A stretch of 64,000 bases of DNA from Histomonas meleagridis (lineage: Eukaryota; Parabasalia; Tritrichomonadida; Dientamoebidae): the NCBI GenBank assembly GCA_020186115.1, contig WSYJ01000186.1, positions 558,001 to 622,000 of the forward strand. Reading direction: 5' to 3'. Below are positions 10,276 through 19,196 of this stretch, one piece after another. The position numbers were made by a program, and so were the translations under genes. Below the pieces are notes generated by a model. It saw nothing but the letters and a program-made list of their open reading frames with translations, searched no databases and was not told the origin of the DNA. The stretch's first letter is position 1; every line of letters begins with the position of its first letter.

Positions 10276-11622
10276 ATGGCCGAATCTGTTCTGCTCGAAT
10301 TTAATGGAGGGATCCAATCATTTTATGGCGCTATGGAAATAACAGTTAGTAGTGGTAACCCAGTAATTCATGGCGCTGCGTTATCTCAAGGTTATTCTAA
10401 TCATTTTTTTGCACCAGTATATACACTTCCAATTACTTTCGAATCAAATATTCCATTTACATTAAGGATTTCTCCTATACCAAAAGAACAAATCGCACCA
10501 ACAGAAAGATCATTTTATTTCCCTAGAAACACTCCAGAAGGATTTAACAAAATTTTCGAAGGTGTTTTTCACTCTCCAATTATAAAAGGTCCTACATATC
10601 CACAAGCAACAGATCGGTTTTTAAATTCATTGTCTAAAAAAAATCCTACAAAAATTTTTGTTGCGGGAAATAAGTCATCCGGAAAGTCAACTTTCTCTAA
10701 ATACATTATTAACAAACTCATTAACACTCAACAAAGTGTTTATTTTCTTGACTTGGATCCTGGTCAACCAGAGCTTTTTCTTCCTGGAACAATTTCATTA
10801 ACAACAATTACTAATTATTTATTTAATCCTCCTGAATTCAATTCAATGCTTGCCAAAAAAGTTTTCTTCGTTGGTACAACATCTCTCCCAGAAAACTTAG
10901 ATTATTATATGACATGTGTTTCTGAACTTCTAAAAGAAATTCCAAATGATGCTTTTGTCGTGATTAATTCATTTGGGTGGGTCAAAGACCTTGGTCTTAT
11001 TTTACATCAAAACCTCATAAAAATGATAAATCCTGGAGTCACCTTTATGCTTCATTCTGTAGATGAAGTACCTGCTTCAATTAATAATTTACAATTTCAA
11101 GTCGAAATTAACCCTCGATCTGGACCTCTAAAAATATCTCCAAAAGTTCATCGTGAAACAAGAATTGCCACATTCTTCAGAAGAGGATTTAATGGAATTT
11201 CTACACAACAGCCAATCGTTGTTCCACTATCAGATGTACGTATATGTTTCCTTTGTTGCGAAGTTGCACCTTGCGAAACATTAACCGCGCTTAACGGTTC
11301 CCTTGTTGCTTTGTGTAACGATACGAGACCGTTTATGCCTCCTCGGACAAAAGTGTCACTTTTAAGGATGATCCCTCCAATCGAATGCAATGGAATGGGA
11401 ATTGTCAGAGCAATAGACAAAGAAAACGGAATTATATATATTATTACACCTAATCCGAATATTGAATTTAATACATTAGTACAAGGATTAATATATCTTC
11501 CATCAGAAGTATTCACAGAAACTTTAAGAGCTGATGCTAATTTTATCGGTGTAGGAATTCTTGATAAAGTAGGTGCTTCAACAGATCCACTTCAACTTAA
11601 AAACACACCTGTATTTGACTAA
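10276..11622 (+). CDS. GRC3: GRC3/NOL9-type polynucleotide 5'-hydroxyl kinase
   Basis: 448 residues from the ATG at 10276. The Walker A motif GNKSSGKST (about 131-139) is followed by FLDLDPGQPE (about 148-156), the signature of the Grc3/NOL9/Clp1 kinase family, then the P-loop fold and a C-terminal beta-rich region. GRC3/NOL9 phosphorylates the 5'-OH end made during ITS2 removal from pre-rRNA, so a nucleolar role in 60S maturation is expected. Clp1, the mRNA/tRNA-processing relative, is the alternative; the DPGQPE motif and absence of a Clp1-like N-terminal domain favour GRC3. Earlier in-frame ATGs at 10216 and 10255 exist, but the first lies inside VPS15 and both precede or overlap the initiator. 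Stop is TAAA. Confidence 0.85.
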   Translation: MAESVLLEFNGGIQSFYGAMEITVSSGNPVIHGAALSQGYSNHFFAPVYTLPITFESNIPFTLRISPIPKEQIAPTERSFYFPRNTPEGFNKIFEGVFHSPIIKGPTYPQATDRFLNSLSKKNPTKIFVAGNKSSGKSTFSKYIINKLINTQQSVYFLDLDPGQPELFLPGTISLTTITNYLFNPPEFNSMLAKKVFFVGTTSLPENLDYYMTCVSELLKEIPNDAFVVINSFGWVKDLGLILHQNLIKMINPGVTFMLHSVDEVPASINNLQFQVEINPRSGPLKISPKVHRETRIATFFRRGFNGISTQQPIVVPLSDVRICFLCCEVAPCETLTALNGSLVALCNDTRPFMPPRTKVSLLRMIPPIECNGMGIVRAIDKENGIIYIITPNPNIEFNTLVQGLIYLPSEVFTETLRADANFIGVGILDKVGASTDPLQLKNTPVFD

Positions 11623-11731
11623 AAATATAGATATATTAGCAAAGATTTTTTTTAATTTTGAAAATCAAGATTTTTGATTTGAGTGTTTTATATCAAAAGT
11701 GTACAATCCCAAAAATTCGTTGTTTCAGAAA

Positions 11732-12298
11732 ATGCATGATGCTCGACCTCATTGGTCAATGAGCAATATTTCAAGAAAGATAATAGGGCATTATAATTCA
11801 CATACACCAAATTCATTTGTTAAATCTAGAATATATCTAAAACAAAAAAAGCAACGCGCACAAACACAATCAACAAAAAAACCAGTCAACGATGATTTAA
11901 ATTTAGAATTTTCAGGGTACAAACCAAGTGAGTATCTTGCTCTTCCTAAACGTCAACCTTTACATGGTTCTGCTCCACCAACCGACTTTAAAAAAATTGA
12001 TGATGTTTTCGCAGATATGAACACCCCTGTTCAAATTACAAAAAAATTTAATGGAGGACCAATTTTGTATGTTCCAATAAGCAAAAAAAAGAAACAACAA
12101 AACCCAAATAAAAGAATAAACCGCGTTGAAGATTCGCCACATAAATCAAATGAATCATCTATACATGAAATTCTATTTGAACAATCCATCAATCCACCAA
12201 AACCTGATCCATCAATTTCGCTTGATAAAGCAAACTCCTTTGAAACAACATACAAAGGGAAAAAGATTGTAGTTTCTCGTCTACATAATCCTAATTAA
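11732..12298 (+). CDS. Unidentified basic, probably disordered protein
   Basis: 188 residues from the ATG at 11732. The frame is open about 11 codons further up but only through a GTG. The product is rich in Lys, Pro, Ser and Asn with basic runs (KKKK, KQQNPNKR), has no membrane segment and no motif I recognise. It lies 109 bp after GRC3 and 161 bp before the PP2C gene, same strand. Base use resembles its neighbours, so I take it as a real gene. A nuclear or nucleolar protein is possible from composition only. Confidence 0.65.
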   Translation: MHDARPHWSMSNISRKIIGHYNSHTPNSFVKSRIYLKQKKQRAQTQSTKKPVNDDLNLEFSGYKPSEYLALPKRQPLHGSAPPTDFKKIDDVFADMNTPVQITKKFNGGPILYVPISKKKKQQNPNKRINRVEDSPHKSNESSIHEILFEQSINPPKPDPSISLDKANSFETTYKGKKIVVSRLHNPN

Positions 12299-12459
12299 TT
12301 GTTTGTTCATAAATTTGTTTGTTAAATATTTTTATCAATTCGTTAATGTTTTTAGATAACTATGGAACTAATGGGCCATCTGTATATAGTCGGATGGAAT
12401 GGAAGATGATTTCGATTAAATTTTACAAACACCAAAATTTATTAAACGGTTTTTATTAA

Positions 12460-13245
12460 ATGTTCTTTGATAAAACCCCAGCTAACAACAAAACTTTGGT
12501 GACTTCTGGGAAGCAAATGTTTTCTTGTGGTCACGCTGAAACGATTGGTGTACGTAATACAATGGAAGATGCTTCTGCAATTATTGGTGAATTTGCAGGA
12601 GTTGGAACCCAATATTTTGCTGTATTTGATGGCCATGGAGGAAGTAATGTTTCTGCCTTTTGTGCAAATAATCTTCATCTTGAGATTTCAAGAAATTTAA
12701 AAACTGAAGCTTCTGTTGAAAAGGCTATTGAAAATGCATTCAAAAGAGCTAATGATGCTGCTTCTAAGTGGCCATGTGAAGGGTGCACAGCAGCTATTGC
12801 TATTATCATTCAAAATACAATATATTGTGCAAATGTTGGAGATTCACGTGTTATTCTTGTTGAAAATGGCCATGCAACACGTATGACATATGATCATAAA
12901 GCCAGCGATCCAACTGAGAGAGATCTTGTCAATCAAAGAGGAGGCGTCGTAATAAATGGAAGAGTAAATGGAATTTTGATGGTGTCACGTGCTATTGGTG
13001 ATGCTGAGCTTGGCGATGCCTGTAGTTGTCAGCCATATATCAAAAAATCTCATCGAAAAGATGGAATGAAAATGGTTATTGCTTGTGATGGCGTATTTGA
13101 TGTTATGACTGATGAAGATGTTGCTCAAATTGCAAGCAGCTGTTCAAACACAGCTGAGGCAGCAAGAATAATAAAAGATGAGTCCATCAAACGCGGATCA
13201 CTTGATAATGTCACATGTATTGTTATTAATCTTACTCCAAAGTAA
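12460..13245 (+). CDS. PP2C-family serine/threonine phosphatase
   Basis: 261 residues, the length of a bare PP2C catalytic domain. Metal-binding motifs are all present: ED (36-37), DGHGG (57-61), CDGVFD (209-214) and DN (249-250), with GCTA and ANVGDSR and the VSRAIGD motif between. It should remove phosphate from Ser/Thr in a Mn/Mg-dependent reaction in the cytosol or nucleus; there is no targeting peptide. Substrates cannot be told from sequence. Stop is TAAA. The serpin gene starts 86 bp downstream. Confidence 0.92.
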   Translation: MFFDKTPANNKTLVTSGKQMFSCGHAETIGVRNTMEDASAIIGEFAGVGTQYFAVFDGHGGSNVSAFCANNLHLEISRNLKTEASVEKAIENAFKRANDAASKWPCEGCTAAIAIIIQNTIYCANVGDSRVILVENGHATRMTYDHKASDPTERDLVNQRGGVVINGRVNGILMVSRAIGDAELGDACSCQPYIKKSHRKDGMKMVIACDGVFDVMTDEDVAQIASSCSNTAEAARIIKDESIKRGSLDNVTCIVINLTPK

Positions 13246-13331
13246 ACAAATTTTTCACTTTATGTCATTTGTTTATTGATAAAATTATTTTTTTGCTTTC
13301 GCAACATCAGAAAACGTTTATCTATTTTTGA

Positions 13332-14471
13332 ATGTTTTCAGAAACTGAATCTGAAGGCAGAAAATGGTTAACACTTCCTGAATCTACCCAAGAATTAGCT
13401 CAAAAAATGTTAAACTTTTTTGATAATGGTTCATCGAATGTCATCCTTTCACCTTATTCAACTTTTGTGGGACTTATCATGGCATCTTCATTTTCGGGGA
13501 ACATTTCAAAAATTCAAGTTCTTGAATCCTTAGGAATAGACACTGAAATTAGCACAAGCGAGTTATTAGTTTCACTAAAAAACATGATCCAATCAATTGA
13601 AAAAGAAAATGAAAGTACTTCCATTGTCAGTGTCAATTCCATCTGGCCAAATGAAAATCTGTTCAAAGATATGAGTATTTTCAAACCATTGCTTGAAGTT
13701 TTTGATTCCAAAGTTACACCAGTCACATTTCCTCAACCAGGTCTTGACCAAATTAATCAAAATGTTTTTGAGTCAACGCATGGTCATATTACTAATCTTA
13801 TATCTCCCGATGCAGTTAATCCTCTCACATCTATAATAATCACAAATGCGATATATTTTCGCTCTAAATGGCGTTTAAATTTTGATCCATCGAACACATG
13901 CACTGGTTCTTTTACTTTATTTGATGATTCAATTCAGCAGATCGATTTCATGAATGAAAGTGGATATTATCCTTACACCGAAGATTCTGCTGCACAAGTT
14001 CTTTCCATTCCGTATATTGATAATAATTCATTGATCATTTTCTTGCCGAAGAGAAATGATATAGAATCATTTAAAACGTTAAGAACCAATTTCCAAAAAT
14101 ATATTAATCAACTTGAATTATCAGACATTAAAATATATTATACAATACCAAAGTTTACTCATGAATGGGGCTCAAAATCACTTGTTGAAATGCTTAAATC
14201 AATTGGAATCATTGATATCTTCGGGAATTCTCAAAATTTATTCTACATATCAGATATATTACATAAAACTTTTATCGATGTAAATGAAGAAGGAACTGAA
14301 GCATCTGCTGTAACTGTAGTTATAGAGGAATTAAAAGGCGAAGAAGATGACGCTGAATTAGATTTTGATTTGGAAACAATCGAGTTTAAGGCTGATCATC
14401 CATTTATATATTTGATTAGAAATGAAAATGGATCTGTTATATTTGCTGGAACATATATCATTCCTGAATAA
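13332..14471 (+). CDS. Serpin, probably inhibitory and intracellular
   Basis: 379 residues, the usual serpin length, with the N-terminal helix region NVILSPYSTFVGLIMASS, the breach/shutter region, and the C-terminal HPFIYLIRN-x-x-GSVIFAGTY signature. The reactive loop hinge EEGTEASAVT (319-328) has small residues at P15-P9, as in inhibitory serpins. Counting from Gly321 as P15 gives Lys335 as P1, suggesting a trypsin-like target. The loop then carries an acidic insertion (GEEDDAELDFDLE). There is no signal peptide, so it likely acts in the cytosol, as clade B serpins do. P1 is inferred by position only. Stop is TAAA. Confidence 0.92.
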   Translation: MFSETESEGRKWLTLPESTQELAQKMLNFFDNGSSNVILSPYSTFVGLIMASSFSGNISKIQVLESLGIDTEISTSELLVSLKNMIQSIEKENESTSIVSVNSIWPNENLFKDMSIFKPLLEVFDSKVTPVTFPQPGLDQINQNVFESTHGHITNLISPDAVNPLTSIIITNAIYFRSKWRLNFDPSNTCTGSFTLFDDSIQQIDFMNESGYYPYTEDSAAQVLSIPYIDNNSLIIFLPKRNDIESFKTLRTNFQKYINQLELSDIKIYYTIPKFTHEWGSKSLVEMLKSIGIIDIFGNSQNLFYISDILHKTFIDVNEEGTEASAVTVVIEELKGEEDDAELDFDLETIEFKADHPFIYLIRNENGSVIFAGTYIIPE

Positions 14472-14753
14472 ATGTCAAAGCTTCGAGAAATTGTTTTTGA
14501 GAATGCAATTATTTTTGGTTCTTTTGTTAAATAATACCAATAAATTTTTAAGTTTTTTATGAGTAAATAATGTTTTCGAATTGCTTTTAAACAATGTTTT
14601 CTAAATGCGATTTTGAAGCAAAAGTTTAAATTAACAATTGTTAATGTTGAATTTTAAATATTGATGTGTTAATAAAATAATAAATCTTTCACATAAAAGT
14701 TATTTATAGAATAATTTCGATTTTAATCTTTAGTTTTTTTCCAGCAAATAAAA
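14472..14753. other. Intergenic between serpin and eS19
   Basis: AT-rich sequence holding the serpin 3' end (TAAA at the stop). No gene seen. Confidence 0.5.
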
Positions 14754-14782
14754 ATTAACGTTCACTGCCGGAGAACGTTAAT
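14754..14782. promoter_or_regulatory. Perfect inverted repeat in the eS19 promoter region
   Basis: ATTAACGTTC and its exact complement GAACGTTAAT flank a 9-nt spacer. TCACT at 14762-14766, inside the element, fits the initiator. The arms contain AACGTT, close to Myb-type sites described in Trichomonas promoters, so a paired transcription-factor site is a fair guess; a hairpin in RNA is the alternative. Confidence 0.4.
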
Positions 14783-14826
14783 ATGTTTCCAAATTGACGG
14801 GGTCCGTTTGGTCTTCCTTTTCGCAC

Positions 14827-15276
14827 ATGATTGGAGCCCTCGCTGGATCAAAAGCAGTCAACGTTCGTGATGTTGCTGCAAACCAATTCATTGAACAACT
14901 TTCCAAATATTTCGAAACAAACCACCTCATAGAAGCACCAAAATGGGCTGATTTAGTTAAAACAGGACATCTCAAACAAATGCCACCATGCTTGATCAAC
15001 TGGTGGTACATCCGTGCAGCCGCTGTTGCACGTACAGTTTATCTTCACCCAGGAACAAGTGTACAATCTCTCCGAAACAAATTTGGAGGAAACAAGAACT
15101 ATGGTTCAGCTCCAAGACACTTTGCACAAGCTAGTGGCAAGGTTGTTCGTACCATGCTCAAGCAATTAGAAGAAATTGGATATGTTAAGAAAGATGAAAA
15201 GGGTGGTCGTGTTATCACACCAAAGGGCCAAAAGCAGCTCGATATTATTGCTAAGGAAATTAAGTTACAACAATAA
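14827..15276 (+). CDS. RPS19: 40S ribosomal protein eS19
   Basis: 149 residues, close to the human 145. Family motifs run along the whole length: NVRDVAANQFI, PKWADLVKTG, NWWYIRAAAVAR-x-x-YLHPG, YGSAPRHFAQASGKVVR, LEEIGYVKKDEKGGRVITPKGQKQLD. It is a head protein of the small subunit, needed for 18S rRNA 3' maturation. The ATG at 14827 is the first Met in frame and gives the standard N terminus; the frame runs 11 codons further up only through a TTG. Codons are more GC-biased than in the nearby large genes, as expected for high expression. Stop is TAAA. Confidence 0.95.
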   Translation: MIGALAGSKAVNVRDVAANQFIEQLSKYFETNHLIEAPKWADLVKTGHLKQMPPCLINWWYIRAAAVARTVYLHPGTSVQSLRNKFGGNKNYGSAPRHFAQASGKVVRTMLKQLEEIGYVKKDEKGGRVITPKGQKQLDIIAKEIKLQQ

Positions 15277-15778
15277 ACCGATTTCTCTTCTTATTTTCAA
15301 ATGTGCATTTATTTATTTTCTTTCAAATCCATGCTTTTGAAAGTTTCAGGCTTCTCTTCTTATTGACTTCAATTATTTTTTAAAAGCTTATAACGACATG
15401 TTAAATTTTTGTAAAAAGTTTTATCAGTCTGTTTCTTCTTGATGATATTTGAATCACTTTTGTCAGCAATAGAATGAATTATCTTACACTTTATTTTTTG
15501 ATAAACCAATTTGTTCTAAAAATATGCATGAAATTTATGGAAATATAATGAAATTACTTTTTTTAAACATCAATTTAAACAATTTTATGGTGACTTATAT
15601 TTGACACGAAGAAGCAAATACGATGATAATAAAAATGCAATTTTTTATAATACCATATACATAATAGTTATCCTGTACTATAAACTTGAACAAATGACAT
15701 TTTAAACTTTGTTACTAAAATATTTAATTTTAAACATTTTTATTACTAACAATTTATCATATACTATATACGAAACAG
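15277..15778. other. Intergenic, convergent gene ends
   Basis: AT-rich 500-bp stretch between eS19 and CDC50. I see no coding region, RNA gene or repeat. Confidence 0.5.
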
Positions 15779-16675
15779 CTATTCGCCTTGTGTTGCGAAC
15801 CTGTTCACAAAAGCAGCGACAATAGATGAAATGAGCATAACGCCAGAAAACGAAACGTACAAAATGCCGAAGTTTGATGCGCCTGTTGTGTAACTTCGCT
15901 TCGATGTGAGGACGATACTCTTTTTACCTCCGAAAGAACTCACATCGAAGTTGTTCTGTATAATTATCGTAAGGTTCTGCTTGGTGAGAGTGCCTTTTTC
16001 TGTCGTAATTCCCCATATTCGGCGAAAAATTGGAAACGCAGCAGTATCCATCCACATAGAAAAACGGTATCGGACCTGATTACCATAATAGTTTTCGAGC
16101 TGCTCGAGCCATTTTTGACCAGTCTGATAAAGATTGTTGAGATTATGAGGTGATATCCCAACTTCTGGATATCCTGGTCCATCAAGAGACAAGAGACCTT
16201 TAATCTCAAATGTGTCATTAAAGAAAGTCATGGCTTGGAGGCCACATGGTAAAAGCCACTTATTTGGAGATGGATCGTCATCAATTGATCTGTATGGTTT
16301 ACAGCTAACCATTTCATCATATCTGACATATGTACCCAGGAGTTGTTTGTCATTTCTAGAGCGAAATGATTTAAGGTGGTTTTGATAAAAACCTTCGATT
16401 TCGTACAAAAGAGCAATTGGATACTCAATATCTTGAGTGACTTCAATTACGATTTCGCAAGTACTGTTTTTCCCGCACTTTGAGCCATATTCTTCTTTGA
16501 ATTCAATTTCATTATTATTAGTAAATAAAAAAACAACACCAATAATTGCAAAAAGTAGACTAAATACGACAAGAATAACGATAAATAGACGAACTGTAAT
16601 TTCGAAAAGTTTTGATGGAAGCTGTTGAGTTAGAAACAGCGAAGGAGGGCGAACTTCGTTTCCTTCCCTGATCAT
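15779..16675 (-). CDS. CDC50: CDC50/LEM3-family beta subunit of P4-ATPase flippases
   Basis: 298 residues with one membrane span near each end (about 30-53 and 268-290) and a large extracytosolic loop, the CDC50 topology. Family motifs are YEIEGFYQNHLKSFRSR-x-DKQL, the paired Cys of CKPYRS and LLPCGLQAMTFFNDTF, FSMWMDTAAFPIFRRIWG and FGGKKSIVLTS. These subunits let P4-ATPases leave the ER and flip phosphatidylserine or phosphatidylethanolamine to the cytosolic leaflet. Several N-glycosylation sites lie in the loop (for example NST, NDT, NLT). The stop codon is TAG. Which ATPase it serves cannot be seen. Confidence 0.93.
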   Translation of the reverse strand: MIREGNEVRPPSLFLTQQLPSKLFEITVRLFIVILVVFSLLFAIIGVVFLFTNNNEIEFKEEYGSKCGKNSTCEIVIEVTQDIEYPIALLYEIEGFYQNHLKSFRSRNDKQLLGTYVRYDEMVSCKPYRSIDDDPSPNKWLLPCGLQAMTFFNDTFEIKGLLSLDGPGYPEVGISPHNLNNLYQTGQKWLEQLENYYGNQVRYRFSMWMDTAAFPIFRRIWGITTEKGTLTKQNLTIIIQNNFDVSSFGGKKSIVLTSKRSYTTGASNFGILYVSFSGVMLISSIVAAFVNRFATQGE

Positions 16676-17046
16676 TTACATTAAAAGTGTCAGCTTCATG
16701 AACCTTTTCAATAAAAAGTACGTTAAATAACCCTCAATCATGGCACTTTTATGTACCGAACATCCTCTTCGCTATAAGTATACTGGTATTTTTGAAAATT
16801 AACTTCAAAAATGCAAACAAAAAAATGCAGATAATGATTAAAAAATATTTTTTAAATGAATACAAGCCAAATATTTATTTTCAGTTCTATTTTTTTTCAT
16901 TTTATGTTTTATAGATTAATAATATTATTTTATTAAAAAAGTGATTGATGACTTAGACATAAGTAATCTTAAAAAGAATAATTAAAAATCCCAATTGGGA
17001 ACTTCATAAGAAGTTAATTAGAGAAGGACATGATCCGAATTAAATT

Positions 17047-18556
17047 ATGAAAATCATTCGAAATGATGAAATAGAAAAATTTCAAGAAATATCATCACAA
17101 AGCGATTTTGATTTTAATCAAAAAGTTGAGCCATCACTTTATGAAAGATGTTCATTTATCAATCAAAGAAATGTTACATTAATTGATTATGCAGCATTTT
17201 TTTCTTCAGTTAAATGTTTTAAATATTTCCTTATGAATGATACAGATGTAAGTAATACAGGTAAATATGCAGTTGCAAGTGGAAACATTGAAATCATTCA
17301 TTTATGTGAACAAAATCATTCATCATTTGAAGATACATATGAATCTGCACTTATGTTTCATCGAAATGATATTTAAATATCTATATGAAAATAAATTTAA
17401 TGAAATCGATTTGAATCACTTAGGAAAGAAATGTATTTCTTTTTGTAATTATGAAATTTTATCATTTTTACTCAAAGAAGGAATGAAAATTAATGATTTT
17501 ATTATAAATAAATCAGCGAAAAAAAGAAACATATTTCTTACAAAATGTTTGATTAATCTTATACCAAATGATATTTTAGTTTCTTCAGCGAGATCAGGAA
17601 ATATAGAACATGTTCAATATATATTAAATCAAGAAGGAATTGATATTAATGCTAAAGATTTTTATGTGTTTTATTTCAAATCTATTTTAATAATATAGAA
17701 ATTCAAAATAGTATTTGGAAATTATTTAAATTATTTCAAACAGCACTTATATGGGCATCACAAAAAGGTTATACAGAAATCGTTAAATTACTTCTTGAAC
17801 AAGAAGGAATTTATATTAATGCTCAAAATATTTATATTTTTTATTTAATATTTATTAAGATAATTTGATATTTCAATATAATATTTGGAAATTATTTAAA
17901 TTATTTAGGACAGTACTTATGTTAGCATAAGAAAATGGTAAATTAGAAATAGTTAAATTGCTTCTTGAACAAAAAGGAATTGATATAAATACTAAAAATA
18001 TTTCTTTTATTTATTTGGAATTTTTTTTGATGATAAAATATTTTAAACTAAAATTTGGAAGTAATTTTAAATATTTGATACAGCGCTTATGTTCGCATCT
18101 CTTATAGGTAAAACAAAAGTAGTTAAATTGCTTCTTGAACAAAAGGGAATTGATATTAATTCTAAAGATATTTATTTGTTTTATTTAATATTTATTTTAA
18201 TAATTTTATATTTCATAATAATATTTAGTAATTGTTTAAATTATTTAATACAGCACTTATGTATGCATCTAGAAATGGTCATACAGAAATAATTAAATTA
18301 CTTCTTGAACAAGAAGGAATTGATTTAATGCTAAAGATATTTATTTGTTCTATTTAAAATTTATTTAAATATTTTGAAATTTCAAAATAATATTTGGAAA
18401 TTATTTAAATTATTTGATACAGCACTTATATTACCATCTTATTTTGACATGATAAAAACAGTATCTGAAAATGATTATGGCCATACAGAAATAGTTAAAT
18501 TATTTCTTGAACAAGGAATTGATATTAATGATAGCAGCAATAATACTGAAGCATAA
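17047..18556 (+). pseudogene. Broken DUF3447-type ankyrin gene with a spacer in each repeat unit
   Basis: The first 109 codons (17047-17376) are the end of the non-ankyrin N-terminal part and early repeats of a trichomonad DUF3447 ankyrin protein. A frameshift near 17360 leads into 17368-17698. From there five ankyrin units follow (TALxxAS-x-x-GHTEIVKLLLEQ-x-GIDINAKD type) at about 17740, 17910, 18079, 18249 and 18418. The period is ~170 bp instead of ~100: each unit is separated from the next by a ~77-nt AT-rich spacer with stops in all or most frames. The spacers resemble one another throughout, so the unit plus spacer was amplified as a block. No gene product can be read across it unless the spacers are removed from RNA. 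Confidence 0.75.
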
Positions 18557-19196
18557 TTATGTTTCCGCATAAACAATTGAGTTAATTCGACAAAAATCGC
18601 AAGAAAATAACAAAGATATCAAAAGTAAATAGTTCTGAAATGTATATTTGATAAAATATTCGATGAAAATAAAGATAAATGAATTCCACGATTATAAATT
18701 TTTTTATATTTGTGTATTCCCTCAACGTAATAAGCCAAAATTAATTTTTTAATAATATAATTTGAACACTTGATTAATAATTCAATAAAAATAGAAGATT
18801 AATGAACAAACATAACAATATATTATTCCAATTTTATTTGATGGCATATCAAATTTTTAAAAAACTATTGTAATATTTTGTAATTAATCGAAATATTGTT
18901 ATATGAAATACAAACATGTTGAATTGAAGAATTAATTTACTCTATGAAAAAAGTAAAAATAAAAAATGAAAAATTACTTCTTAAAACAATTTGTTTTACA
19001 ATTACATTTTTGTATATTCTTTCCTCAAAGCTAACATTCTTTTTTCAAGTCTTTCCAAGTATTCAGGCATCCTTGTAATGTAATGTAATATATATATATA
19101 TATATATATATATTCTGTTGAAAACATATTCACATTTTCTTTATTTAAATATTATTTTTAATTTGATAAACATTTATTTAATAATTATTAAACGCA
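18557..19196. other. AT-rich intergenic stretch
   Basis: Apart from a (TA)n run at 19089-19112 I see nothing. No open frame shows family features. Confidence 0.5.
19089..19112. repeat. (TA)12 microsatellite
   Basis: Uninterrupted TA dinucleotides between the ankyrin remnant and the TBC gene. Confidence 0.95.

Noticed and set aside
11148-11516. Minus-strand frame of 122 codons
   Set aside because: Lies wholly inside the GRC3 coding region and shows no family features.
17640-18420. The ankyrin spacers as ordinary GT-AG introns
   Set aside because: No GT is conserved at the left edge, and the AG at the right belongs to the Thr-Ala codons. Kept only as an open hypothesis.
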